Source of the DNA: Bacteroidales bacterium
GTDB lineage: Bacteria > Bacteroidota > Bacteroidia > Bacteroidales > Lentimicrobiaceae
Direction of reading: 5' to 3'
Length of the DNA: 64,000 nucleotides
Assembly: GCA_016709025.1 (NCBI GenBank)
Contig: JADJEQ010000008.1
Coordinates: 217,791-281,790, forward strand
The notes under the pieces are model-generated. The model worked only from the letters and a program-made list of their open reading frames with translations, had not been told where the DNA came from and ran no database searches. Made by a program: the position numbers and the translations under genes. How positions within the stretch are numbered: position 1 is the stretch's first letter; each line of letters begins with the position of its first letter. Below are positions 26,211 to 34,666 of this stretch, one piece after another.

Positions 26211-26456
26211 GGTTTGTTTGATAAGTCGTTCAACCAATTTGCGGCTTTTCCATTTCTTAATGGTCTTTTCTCTTAACAATGCCATTGAATAGTCTTGATA
26301 AAATTCCTCATATACCAATTGCCAGTCTGAAGCAGCTGAAGTAAAACCTTTGTGCTGGTTATTGTGTTTGTACACTCTTTCCATGACCGTGTCACGGGTC
26401 GAGCCGATATAATATCTGTCAAGAATTACCGAATAAAGTATATAGGTGAATGGCAT
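26208..26456 (-). CDS. GIY-YIG nuclease, array copy 3
   Basis: 82 residues. Family signature YILY (Y5) and YYIG (Y16), conserved R27 and H31 in MERVYKHN, and metal-binding E63 in ALLRE are all present, so it could be catalytic. It has the length of stand-alone UvrC N-terminal-like GIY-YIG proteins. The protein is identical to copies 1 and 2, although at least two codons differ silently (CGC against CGA for R72, TCG against TCT for S19). Expression probably relies on read-through from a tRNA-like unit to the right. A longer frame extends upstream into tRNA-derived sequence and I do not use it. Confidence 0.85.
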   Translation of the reverse strand: MPFTYILYSVILDRYYIGSTRDTVMERVYKHNNQHKGFTSAASDWQLVYEEFYQDYSMALLREKTIKKWKSRKLVERLIKQT

Positions 26457-26491
26457 AAATAAAAAAAAGCCACAAAATGTGACTTTTCTTG

Positions 26492-26556
26492 TGGGAGCAA
26501 CAGGGTTCGAACCTGTGACCCTCCCGACTGAAAGTCGGGATGCACTGACCAGCTCA
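26492..26556 (-). other. tRNA-Glu-like 3' portion between GIY-YIG copies 2 and 3
   Basis: Same organisation as the other pieces, with one base missing in the D-loop region (TGACC AGCTC against TGACCC AGCTC on the plus strand). It overlaps the stop codon of copy 2. Confidence 0.75.
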
Positions 26557-26802
26557 GGTTTGTTTGATAAGTCGTTCAACCAATTTTCGGCTTTTCCATT
26601 TCTTAATGGTCTTTTCTCTTAACAATGCCATTGAATAGTCTTGATAAAATTCCTCATATACCAATTGCCAGTCTGAAGCAGCTGAAGTAAAACCTTTGTG
26701 CTGGTTATTGTGTTTGTACACTCTTTCCATGACCGTGTCACGGGTAGAGCCGATATAATATCTGTCAAGAATTACCGAATAAAGTATATAGGTGAATGGC
26801 AT
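26554..26802 (-). CDS. GIY-YIG nuclease, array copy 2
   Basis: 82 residues, identical in protein sequence to copies 1 and 3, with catalytic Y5, Y16, R27, H31 and E63 present. It is flanked by tRNA-like pieces on both sides and preceded by the hairpin GTCACATTTTGTGGC plus T-run. Its stop codon lies in the tRNA-like D-arm sequence. Confidence 0.85.
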   Translation of the reverse strand: MPFTYILYSVILDRYYIGSTRDTVMERVYKHNNQHKGFTSAASDWQLVYEEFYQDYSMALLREKTIKKWKSRKLVERLIKQT

Positions 26803-26837
26803 AAATAAAAAAAAGCCACAAAATGTGACTTTTCTTG

Positions 26838-26903
26838 TGGGAGCAACAGGGTTCGAACCTGTGACCCTCCCGACTGAAAGTCGGGATGCACTGACCCAGC
26901 TCA
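26838..26903 (-). other. tRNA-Glu-like 3' portion between GIY-YIG copies 1 and 2
   Basis: 66 nt carrying D-loop-like, anticodon (UUC), T-arm and 3' acceptor sequence, but the 5' acceptor strand is replaced by the 3' end of the GIY-YIG ORF. It cannot fold a complete cloverleaf by itself. Confidence 0.75.
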
Positions 26904-27149
26904 GGTTTGTTTGATAAGTCGTTCAACCAATTTTCGGCTTTTCCATTTCTTAATGGTCTTTTCTCTTAACAATGCCATTGAATAGTCTTGATAAAATTCC
27001 TCATATACCAATTGCCAGTCTGAAGCAGCTGAAGTAAAACCTTTGTGCTGGTTATTGTGTTTGTACACTCTTTCCATGACCGTGTCACGGGTAGAGCCGA
27101 TATAATATCTGTCAAGAATTACCGAATAAAGTATATAGGTGAATGGCAT
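26901..27149 (-). CDS. GIY-YIG nuclease, array copy 1 (next to tRNA-Val)
   Basis: 82 residues beginning MPFTYILYSVILDRYYIGST, with GIY-YIG residues Y5, Y16, R27, H31 and E63. It starts about 37 bp downstream of the tRNA-Val 3' end, right after the tRNA terminator hairpin, so tRNA read-through is the likely way to transcribe it. The frame stays open upstream through the tRNA-Val gene, giving a spurious 143-residue protein with a tRNA-encoded N-terminus. Bacteroidota protein databases contain many such conceptual fusions, which suggests that this tRNA/GIY-YIG pairing recurs. Confidence 0.87.
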   Translation of the reverse strand: MPFTYILYSVILDRYYIGSTRDTVMERVYKHNNQHKGFTSAASDWQLVYEEFYQDYSMALLREKTIKKWKSRKLVERLIKQT

Positions 27150-27185
27150 AAATAAAAAAAAAGCCACAAAATGTGACTTTTCTTG
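27149..27185 (-). terminator. tRNA-Val terminator hairpin
   Basis: Minus strand AAGTCACATTTTGTGGC followed by a run of T. The stem has one G-T wobble. Copies of it precede each intact GIY-YIG ORF in the array. Confidence 0.7.
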
Positions 27186-27260
27186 TGGGAGCAACAGGGC
27201 TCGAACCTGTGACCCCCTGCTTGTAAGGCAGGTGCTCTGAACCAGCTGAGCTATGCTCCC
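27186..27260 (-). tRNA. tRNA-Val (anticodon UAC)
   Basis: 75 nt, full cloverleaf: acceptor GGGAGCA/TGCTCCC, D-stem GCTC/GAGC, anticodon stem CCTGC-CTTACAA-GCAGG giving TAC, and T-arm ACAGG-TTCGAGC-CCTGT. CCA is not encoded. It heads the GIY-YIG array. Confidence 0.95.
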
Positions 27261-27271
27261 GAATGAGAGTG

Positions 27272-27279
27272 CAAAAATA
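27272..27279 (-). promoter_or_regulatory. -7 element (TATTTTTG) upstream of tRNA-Val
   Basis: Complement of CAAAAATA, matching TAnnTTTG, 11 bp upstream of the tRNA-Val 5' end. The -33 position shows only a partial match (TTG). Confidence 0.5.
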
Positions 27280-27685
27280 CACACTATTTTTAATCCTGCA
27301 ATAGTTTTATAAAATTTCTTTGTCTTTTTCACTTTCTATACTTTTTTCAAATATATCAGCAATTTTATGCTGACGATTCATCAACATTGTTTAGAGAAGT
27401 GATCAGGTGGATTTTGGTTGTGATGAAATGATCATGGAAAAGAATGTTTCCAGTCTTTTGCCCGTGAACCTGATTCGATTTTAATAGGTGGAACTGAGTC
27501 TTCATTGAGCCAAATGACAGGCAAAATAATCGTTGAAACGAATAGAATTTTTTTTAATCTCATTAATTCCTGATACTGAACCGATTGAACTTTAACTGGC
27601 TAAGCTTGTTGTTTTGTAAATACGGGTACGTAATGATGTAGCATTCCACTTACGATATCTCAATCTTCTAGAAAATAATTGATTT
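27280..27685. other. Intergenic region
   Basis: About 400 bp between tRNA-Val and the next plus-strand gene pair. AT-rich, no supported gene, repeat or terminator. Confidence 0.5.
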
Positions 27686-28366
27686 ATGTCTGATCCAGAT
27701 AAAACCTTTCAGAAAGTCTACAACAGGTTAATTCCGGTTGTTATCGTATTCCCCGTGATCTTCCTTATCTTTTTCATTGTTGTATCCATGATTCAGTTGC
27801 AGGAGATCAATTCACGCATTGAAGAAGGGCAGTCGATGGCTGTGAAAGAGATGATGAATAAAGCAATGGCCGGAGAACAATTCACCGAAGAATACCTTCA
27901 GTTCTTAACACTGGCTGCATTGGAAGAGGAGAGTCTGAATGAGCGTTACCGTCAGGGGCATTATTCCCTGGTGAGCCGTTCGTTCAAACAGTTTCTTGGG
28001 TTCTTTACAGGAATCATTATGGTCATCGTCGGGTCAGTTTTTGTTTTGCTCAAGTTAAAGGATAACATGGATCTTGGGGCACAACAAGGGGAGTCGTGGA
28101 AATTTTCGCTCATTACTTCATCACCGGGTATTGCTTTTGGTGTTGTAGGTGCTGTGCTGATCGGGCTTGCGTCTCTTTCAAATGATAAAATCGTTGTACG
28201 TGATTCAGGTCTTTACCTCACCAGGGAATACCTTGTAGCACCTTATTTTTCAGGATCTCCCCGCAAAACCCTGGATAAGTATATGCTCGATCAGGCTGAC
28301 CAGGCTGAAACGGATGAAGAAGTGCTTATTGAACAGTCTCCACCACCTAAAAATGAAAATCCATGA
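27686..28366 (+). CDS. Uncharacterised membrane protein
   Basis: 226 residues. One hydrophobic helix lies near the N-terminus (residues ~16-36, IPVVIVFPVIFLIFFIVVSM), a periplasmic or cytosolic helical stretch (40-100) rich in Glu/Met follows, then two more membrane helices (~105-125 and ~150-170) and a charged C-terminal tail ending in prolines and acidic residues. I do not recognise the family. Its stop overlaps the start of the gluzincin gene by four bases, so the two are probably co-translated and may act together. Confidence 0.7.
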   Translation: MSDPDKTFQKVYNRLIPVVIVFPVIFLIFFIVVSMIQLQEINSRIEEGQSMAVKEMMNKAMAGEQFTEEYLQFLTLAALEEESLNERYRQGHYSLVSRSFKQFLGFFTGIIMVIVGSVFVLLKLKDNMDLGAQQGESWKFSLITSSPGIAFGVVGAVLIGLASLSNDKIVVRDSGLYLTREYLVAPYFSGSPRKTLDKYMLDQADQAETDEEVLIEQSPPPKNENP

Positions 28367-29757
28367 AGATAATCATTCTGTTTTTAGCTATCATCCTGGT
28401 TACAAATTCAGGCCCCCTGAGCGCACAAACTGAGCCTGAAATTCAGGAGTTGAATATGTTGCTTGAACAGCAACGATATACTGCACTGGTAAATAAAGTA
28501 TGTGCTTTGCGCAAAAAAGAATATTATAAAAATGCATTTCTCGACTATTGCCTCGCATATGGGTACTGCCAGTTGAACCGCCCGCAATTATCAACAGAAT
28601 GGTTTGATCACCTGCTGGTCAGTTACAATGGATTTTCATCAGAAGGAAGATCTGAATTGAAGAGAATGAGGTCCTCCTGCCAGACCCGGGAATCTGCATC
28701 TTCTGTCGCCGGCGATATGATAAACTATCTGCGTGCAATGAATAGTGAAGGTTTTGATGGTAACCAGGCCGGAATTGAATCAAAAATGGGAATTCCCAGC
28801 CTTTCGGACAGAGTGTCAGAGATTGATTTCGAACATACAACTTTTGATACAAAGAACCGTCAGTTTACCCAACAGCAGAAAGCAGAAGCATGCAAATATT
28901 TCAAGGGACTGATAAATGATGACTCTTATTCCTGCGATTCATCGAAGCATCTGTTGGTTTTTTATTCTGATAATGCGCTTAAAATTAAGAGCCATATCAG
29001 GGAAATGGAAGAATATTATCAATATTACAGTAAGGAATTTAACCTGGGTGAAAGCAACCGGCTGATTACTGTTTTCTATTGTACAAATCGGTCAGGGTTG
29101 GATTTTATTGCAGAAAAGATACATAATATTGATGTGCCCGGTTCAACATTCGGATACGCATCGAGTGCTGACCTTGTTTTGCTGAGCATTGCAAATTCTG
29201 TATGGCTGGGAGCCATGAAGCATGAGTTATTCCATCTTATGATCAGGTCGTTTATAGGTGACATTCCCGCCTGGCTTGATGAGGGTATTGCCTGTTATTA
29301 TGAGTCGTCCGGTCTGGATAATAATGTTGCTTCAGTGAATATGAGAAATTACAGGACGAACATTTTCAGATCACTTGATATGATGAGAGCTGAATCTAAC
29401 GATGAGCTTCCGGTGCCAACTGTCGAAAATTTCACCAATTACAGCTGGCAACAATTCAGTGGGTTGCCAGGGGATCTGATGATTAAGGCCAGTCTAAACT
29501 ATTCAATCAGTTATGTTTTCGTGAAGTTTCTGAGCGATAACAACAAATTGCTGACTGTTGTTGATGCTTTCCGTAACCGGACCTTTACAGAAACACAAAC
29601 CGGAGACGAGGCCGGAGAAGAATTGACCATTCTGCATATACGGCCGGGCAATGAGATTCTGACAACAGCGTTGGGCATGGAAATGGACCAGATACAAGCG
29701 GCATTTGAAGTCTGGTGTGTTGAAAATCTGGATGTAAATCCATACAGGAAAGACTAA
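28363..29757 (+). CDS. Secreted gluzincin-type peptidase (peptidase MA-like)
   Basis: 464 residues with an N-terminal signal peptide (KIIILFLAIILVTNSGPLSA-Q). The zinc motif HELFH is at 287-291, followed by PAWLDEG (E307 as the likely third ligand), the pattern of peptidase MA-like/DUF1570-type enzymes. Residues 30-130 are helical and may be TPR-like. It is coupled to the membrane protein upstream by an ATGA overlap. The substrate is unknown. The HExxH plus WLDEG arrangement is clear; the family name is less certain. Confidence 0.75.
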   Translation: MKIIILFLAIILVTNSGPLSAQTEPEIQELNMLLEQQRYTALVNKVCALRKKEYYKNAFLDYCLAYGYCQLNRPQLSTEWFDHLLVSYNGFSSEGRSELKRMRSSCQTRESASSVAGDMINYLRAMNSEGFDGNQAGIESKMGIPSLSDRVSEIDFEHTTFDTKNRQFTQQQKAEACKYFKGLINDDSYSCDSSKHLLVFYSDNALKIKSHIREMEEYYQYYSKEFNLGESNRLITVFYCTNRSGLDFIAEKIHNIDVPGSTFGYASSADLVLLSIANSVWLGAMKHELFHLMIRSFIGDIPAWLDEGIACYYESSGLDNNVASVNMRNYRTNIFRSLDMMRAESNDELPVPTVENFTNYSWQQFSGLPGDLMIKASLNYSISYVFVKFLSDNNKLLTVVDAFRNRTFTETQTGDEAGEELTILHIRPGNEILTTALGMEMDQIQAAFEVWCVENLDVNPYRKD

Positions 29758-29961
29758 CCACTTCTGAAGGTCTTTCATCCGGAATTTTTCCTCACAATTC
29801 TTTGCAAACATATTATTATGTGTGACAAGCAACCGCATACTGCATTCTCCATGTACCATAAAACCATAATTATATCAGCAAAACACTTTGAAATACCCGG
29901 ATTTTCATGGTCGGAAGAATAATTCACAACAAGGAGTTTAAGATTTGTAAATTATTCGGGT

Positions 29962-29969
29962 TAAATTTG
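29962..29969 (+). promoter_or_regulatory. -7 element (TAAATTTG) upstream of the Omp85 gene
   Basis: Matches TAnnTTTG 16 bp before the ATG at 29986. A TTTG occurs at 29944-29947 but the 14-bp spacing is short of the usual ~19, so the call is tentative. Confidence 0.4.
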
Positions 29970-29985
29970 CACGTTATTCCCCCGT

Positions 29986-32364
29986 ATGCTAAAACCCGGT
30001 TTCAGAACTTTCTTTCCATTGTTGATGTCTGTGGTTGTATTGCTGCTGCTGAGTGCCTGTAGCCCTACCAGGAAAATTGAGAAGCGGGGAGGCTATTTGC
30101 TTACGAAGCATGTGGTAAAGACTGACCGGCCGGGTATTTCCGTTTATGATCTTACAAACTTTGCGCAACCCAAACCCAATAAGAAGTTCCTGGGTTTATT
30201 CCGCTACCGGGTCTGGATTTATGATATATTTTCCGGTGACAAGGATTCAAAGTTTAAAATGTGGATGCGCAACCGGATTGGTACTGCACCGGTTTTGATC
30301 GATACAAATATGGTTGATAATTCCCTTGTACCTATGAGGGTATACCTGAACAACAAGGGCTACTTCGGGGCAATAGTAACCCGGAAGATTCATACCCGTG
30401 GTGCGGGCAAATCTGTTGAATTTTATACGCATACACCAGAACCTTTTAGTTTCGGAGAGATCAGGTATTCCATCAACGACGACAGCATTACCTATTTTGT
30501 TAATAAGTTGAAAGCGGGCTCACTGATTAAAAGCGGAAAACAATACGATGCCTACCTGATGAGGGATGAACGTGAGCGCCTGACCCGTGAATTGAAAGAT
30601 CTTGGCTATTATGCTTTTCTGCGGGAGTATATTTTCTTTGAAGTGGACACCAATAAACAAACAAGGTTCGCCAATATCAACATCATTTTTAAGAACATCA
30701 GAAAAACCGACCTGAATCCGGAGGATACGGTTACTGAAATGCCGCATTTAAGGTATTTCATCAATAAGGTCTTTGTTAATTCATCTCAAAGGATACAGAC
30801 AGGCGATACACTTGTTTCCATTGATACCCTGGATTATTACAGGAATCCTGATTCAACAGGTATCGGGAATCCTGATTTCAGTCTTGTTTTCAGGGATAGC
30901 CCGCGTATGCGCCCGGAAGCGCTGGCACGAAATATATTTATAAAGCCAGGCGAGCCGTATAGTCAACAAAATGTGAATCTTACATACAATCGTCTCCAGA
31001 ATCTTGAATTGACCAGGTTTGTTTCGGTCAATGTAGGTCAGCCAAAGGAAATCAGAAGTATTACTTCCGGAGGAATTGCTCTGCTCGATTGCGATATTCG
31101 AATGGCCAGATCGCCTGTTAATATGTATACCATCGAAGCTGAAGGTACGAATGCAGGCGGTTTTATAGGGCTCGGGGGAAGTCTGAACTACAGGAACCGT
31201 AATATTTTCAGGGGCTTTGAAACACTGAAGATGAAGCTTTACGGGGCATTTGAGATTCAGCCGGCTATTGGAGTAGGTGAAGATGCCAATAAAAAGTTGT
31301 TTAATTCGCATGAAACCGGATTCCAGACCGGACTCGATTTTCCCAGGATTTTAAGCCCTTTCAAATTAGGACATGGCATTGAGAATTCCAGGGCTAAAAC
31401 AAGTATCACCCTTGGGTTCAATTATCAGCAAAAAGTGGAATACCTGCGATATATATCTTCGCTTACTATGGGATATGAATGGAATTCATCACCGACAACC
31501 CGGCATACCTTTACACCGTTTGATATTAGCTCCATCAGTATAACCCGGGATAGTCTTTTTACTGAATACCTGTATAGCCTCAATGATCCGAAACTCCTGA
31601 ATCAGTATACCGACCATCTGATCATGGCAATGAAATATTCATTCGTTTTCAACAACCAGAACCTGATGGCTAGAAAGAACTTCTTCTACTTCAGGTTAAA
31701 CCTCGAATCAGCCGGTAATCTGTTGAACATAACCAGGAACCTGACCAATGCCGAACCGAATGAGAATGGAGACTACACTTTGTTCGGAATTCAGTTTGCA
31801 CAATATGTAAGAACCGATCTTGACTTCCGTTATTACCGTACATTGACAGAAAATCATAAGGTAGTTTACAGGGCTGCTTTTGGAATCGGAATTCCTTACG
31901 GCAATTCCAGCTCCCTTCCGTTTGAAAAGGGTTTCAATGCCGGAGGTGCCAACGGGTTGCGGGGGTGGGCTGTCAGATCGCTCGGTCCGGGCGGTTACAT
32001 CAAGTCCGATTCCATAACCTATGAGAACATTGGAGATATCTGGATTGAGGCAAACCTTGAATACCGGTTCCCCATCTATAGTTTTCTTAAAGGAGCGCTT
32101 TTTACAGATATCGGTAATATCTGGCTCCTGAAACCAAATGATGACTTTCCGGACGGAGAATTCAGGTTTGACCGGTTAATGAAAACCATGGGTTTTGATG
32201 CAGGTATCGGATTCAGATTTGACTTCAGCTTTTTTATCTTCAGGATCGATGGTGGATTGCCATTGCACGATCCGGGAAAAGCCAGTGAAGATAAATGGAT
32301 GAAATTTTCGAAGTTTCAATTGAGAGACATCAACTGGAATTTCGGGATCGGTTTTCCGTTCTGA
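29986..32364 (+). CDS. tamL: TamL-like lipoprotein Omp85 (BamA/TamA family)
   Basis: 792 residues. The N-terminus is a lipoprotein signal with lipobox LLSAC (C25). Residues ~35-400 correspond to POTRA-like domains and the C-terminal ~390 residues to a 16-strand barrel. The Omp85 landmark GGANGLRGWAVRSLGPGGY is present and the chain ends FGIGFPF with the terminal Phe expected for barrel proteins. In Bacteroidota a lipid-anchored TamA homologue, TamL, works with TamB in outer-membrane protein assembly. tamB is not adjacent here, so the symbol is a best guess; it could be another Omp85 lipoprotein. Confidence 0.8.
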   Translation: MLKPGFRTFFPLLMSVVVLLLLSACSPTRKIEKRGGYLLTKHVVKTDRPGISVYDLTNFAQPKPNKKFLGLFRYRVWIYDIFSGDKDSKFKMWMRNRIGTAPVLIDTNMVDNSLVPMRVYLNNKGYFGAIVTRKIHTRGAGKSVEFYTHTPEPFSFGEIRYSINDDSITYFVNKLKAGSLIKSGKQYDAYLMRDERERLTRELKDLGYYAFLREYIFFEVDTNKQTRFANINIIFKNIRKTDLNPEDTVTEMPHLRYFINKVFVNSSQRIQTGDTLVSIDTLDYYRNPDSTGIGNPDFSLVFRDSPRMRPEALARNIFIKPGEPYSQQNVNLTYNRLQNLELTRFVSVNVGQPKEIRSITSGGIALLDCDIRMARSPVNMYTIEAEGTNAGGFIGLGGSLNYRNRNIFRGFETLKMKLYGAFEIQPAIGVGEDANKKLFNSHETGFQTGLDFPRILSPFKLGHGIENSRAKTSITLGFNYQQKVEYLRYISSLTMGYEWNSSPTTRHTFTPFDISSISITRDSLFTEYLYSLNDPKLLNQYTDHLIMAMKYSFVFNNQNLMARKNFFYFRLNLESAGNLLNITRNLTNAEPNENGDYTLFGIQFAQYVRTDLDFRYYRTLTENHKVVYRAAFGIGIPYGNSSSLPFEKGFNAGGANGLRGWAVRSLGPGGYIKSDSITYENIGDIWIEANLEYRFPIYSFLKGALFTDIGNIWLLKPNDDFPDGEFRFDRLMKTMGFDAGIGFRFDFSFFIFRIDGGLPLHDPGKASEDKWMKFSKFQLRDINWNFGIGFPF

Positions 32365-32375
32365 TGATGGCTGTA

Positions 32376-33110
32376 ACTGGAAGATGGAAGATTGGAATGA
32401 TGGAATGATGGAATGATGGCCCTTCGACTCCGCTCAGGGTGACAAATGATGGAATAATGGAATGATGGAATATGATCGGAGGTGGACAAATGATGGAATA
32501 ATGGAATGAGGTCTATGGGACAAATGATGGAATAATGGAAGTTGGAAAGGGAGAAGTGAGGAGAATGGAGAAGGGAGAGAGGGAGAGGTGGGAGAAGGGG
32601 AGAGAGGGAGAGGGAGAGGAGAAGGACAGCCTAAAAGAAAGGGCGGAACATCATAACCATGGGTGAAGCGAAGCGAAGCCCATGGACACTCAAACCAAAA
32701 AGAAAATAAAGCCCTGAAGGGGCGAAATAATACAGAGTTCTGAGAAGGGGAGAGTGGGAGAAGAGGAGAGAGGGTGAGAGGGAGAAGGGAGAAAGAATGG
32801 GGAGAAAGGGGACTTAGAGACTTAGAGACTGAGAGACGAAGTGAGAGACTAAGGGACAAAGAGACTGAGAGAATAAGAGAAACCTGCCACGTCTTCTTCT
32901 GGTGCCTGAGCTGGTTGGTGAGCTTTCGTCGAACCATTGTCGAAGGCCAACCTGTTAGGTTTAGAGGGTTGAAGGAGAGGGGTGAGAGGGAGTGAAGGAG
33001 TGAAGGGGAGAAGGGGGGAATTGGAGAATGGGAGAATGGGAGAATGGGAGAATTCCCAGGCTGAATATTAAAACCCAATTTTACTTTAGACTTTAGACTT
33101 TGTACTTTGC
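32376..33110. repeat. Purine-rich and mixed short-repeat island
   Basis: About 730 bp of filler. It contains GGAATGATGGAATGATGG runs (32385-32550), a CCTTCGACTCCGCTCAGG unit (32421-32438), GGGAGAGAGGGAG-type G/A repeats (32555-32640 and 32740-33055), and an inverted CCATGGG/CCCATGG pair around GAAGCGAAGCGAAG (~32657-32685) followed by GCCCTGAAGGGGCGAAAT. An ACTTTAGACTTT run lies at the right edge. Long open frames here encode only Ser/Pro/Leu or Arg/Glu repeats and are not genes. The strand asymmetry (G/A on plus) is striking. Confidence 0.85.
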
Positions 33111-33140
33111 GCTTGTATTATTGGAAACTGGACACATTTT

Positions 33141-34586
33141 ATGATTGAACTAAACAGCGGGCAGATTGCCGGCAATATTTTAAGTGAACTGGGTCATGAG
33201 CCTACTTCAGGTCAATCGGAACTGATTGGGAAACTGGCCGATTTTGTTGCCCTGAAACCGGTGGCGAAGCAACAGCCTGCATTTCTGATCAAAGGCTATG
33301 CAGGTACCGGTAAAACTACGTTGGTAAGCGCATTGGTCAGGGTTTTGCCTTTGGTGGGAATGCAATCGGTGCTGCTTGCCCCAACCGGACGGGCAGCCAA
33401 GGTATTGGCGGGATACTCTCGCAAACTTGCCAATACCATTCACCGGAAGATATACCGTTCCGTAACCAGGCCTGATGGTCGGTTAGCGATGGGACTTGCA
33501 CCAAACCCTCATAAATACACACTCTTTATTGTTGATGAAGCATCGATGATCCAGGGCTCGGGTGTATCAGCCGATCAGGGCATATATTCGAACCGCGATC
33601 TGCTTGACGACCTGATAAGTTATGTGTTCAGCAGCGAAGGTTGTAAACTTTTGCTGATAGGTGATACTGCCCAGCTGCCGCCTGTAGGCACTGACCACAG
33701 CCCGGCCCTCGATCTGGAAGTATTACAGAAATCCTATCACCTGGATGTTTCATCATACGAATTGCGCGAAGTTGTCAGGCAATCCCTCGAAAGTGGTATC
33801 CTCACGAATGCAACAGGCCTGCGCAATCAGGCAGGCATTGAGAAACCTGAATTGCCATTTTTCAACCTCAGCGGTTTTACCGATATTAAACATATAGACG
33901 GGGCCTCATTTGAGGATGCACTCAACTCCTGCTATTCTCGGTTTGGATATGAGAATACGGCTATTATTACCCGCTCAAACAAACGCGCAAACCTGTTTAA
34001 CAATGAAGTCAGGGCAAGAATACTGTTTCGTGAAACGGAACTTTCAGCCGGTGATATCATTATGATTACACGGAATAACTATTTCTGGCTACCATCCGGT
34101 TCCAAAGCTGGTTTTATTGCCAATGGCGATATGGCTGAAGTTCGCAGGATAATGAAAACCGGTGAAATGTATGGTTACAGGTTTGCCGATGTCAGCATTC
34201 AACTGGTGGATTATCCCGATCAGGAAGTTGTGGAAATTAAACTCCTGCTCGATTCTATGGTTATTGAAACCCCTTCTTTACCACAGGCAGAGCACCAGAA
34301 ATTGTTTGAGGAAATCATGCTCGACTATACTGAAATCGCTTCGAAACAGGAAAGAATGCACCTGGTGAAGAATAGCCCCTATTACAACGCTGTGCAGGCT
34401 AAATTTGCTTATGCACTCACCTGTCATAAAACCCAGGGGGGGCAATGGGATGCAGTTTTTATTGACCATGGTTATCTGACCTCCGAAATGATCGACAGCA
34501 ATTTTGTGAGGTGGCTGTATACTGCCATAACCCGCGCCACCAAAGAAGTATACCTGGTGAACTTCAATGATGATTTTTTTGTTTGA
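33141..34586 (+). CDS. RecD/Pif1-like SF1 DNA helicase
   Basis: 481 residues. Walker A GYAGTGKTT (52-60), motif Ia LLAPTGRAAK, motif II IVDEASM, motif III LLIGDTAQLPPVG, an arginine in ELREVVRQS, motif V CHKTQGGQWDAV and motif VI LYTAITRATKEVYLV form a complete SF1B helicase core. This short single-subunit form is common in Bacteroidota, annotated as ExoV alpha-like/AAA ATPase. It probably unwinds DNA with 5'-3' polarity in repair. No nuclease domain is attached. It stands alone after the repeat island. Confidence 0.9.
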   Translation: MIELNSGQIAGNILSELGHEPTSGQSELIGKLADFVALKPVAKQQPAFLIKGYAGTGKTTLVSALVRVLPLVGMQSVLLAPTGRAAKVLAGYSRKLANTIHRKIYRSVTRPDGRLAMGLAPNPHKYTLFIVDEASMIQGSGVSADQGIYSNRDLLDDLISYVFSSEGCKLLLIGDTAQLPPVGTDHSPALDLEVLQKSYHLDVSSYELREVVRQSLESGILTNATGLRNQAGIEKPELPFFNLSGFTDIKHIDGASFEDALNSCYSRFGYENTAIITRSNKRANLFNNEVRARILFRETELSAGDIIMITRNNYFWLPSGSKAGFIANGDMAEVRRIMKTGEMYGYRFADVSIQLVDYPDQEVVEIKLLLDSMVIETPSLPQAEHQKLFEEIMLDYTEIASKQERMHLVKNSPYYNAVQAKFAYALTCHKTQGGQWDAVFIDHGYLTSEMIDSNFVRWLYTAITRATKEVYLVNFNDDFFV

Positions 34587-34666
34587 TGAACGCCGGAATG
34601 CAATATTGTAAATTGATGATCATCAGTTAACTGATATTCAGGTAAATGTAAAATTTTAGTCCAGTT

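Larger units (their letters stand above)
25431..27260 (-). repeat. Tandem array of tRNA-part plus GIY-YIG nuclease units
   Basis: Read on the minus strand, an intact tRNA-Val (27260-27186) is followed by five units of about 347 bp. Each unit has a terminator-like hairpin, a GIY-YIG ORF of 82 codons, and then a tRNA-like stretch lacking the 5' acceptor strand and carrying anticodon UUC. The period between intact ORF starts is 347 and 346 bp (27149, 26802, 26456). Units one to three are intact and units four and five (25495-26130) are decayed. The ORF stop codon TGA lies inside the D-arm sequence of the next tRNA piece, so ORF and tRNA are physically merged. See the separate entries. Confidence 0.9.

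Noticed and set aside
25431..26910. Circularly permuted tRNA genes in the array
   Set aside because: The 3' parts are present in each unit but no 5' acceptor/D-stem half occurs elsewhere in the unit that could complete a permuted tRNA.
26901..27332. 143-residue GIY-YIG protein with an extended N-terminus
   Set aside because: The first ~60 residues are a conceptual translation through tRNA-Val and its flank; the real start is the ATG at 27149.
32434..33078. 214-residue ORF on the minus strand
   Set aside because: It encodes only Ser/Pro/Leu-rich repeats read from the purine-repeat island; no domain, no promoter.
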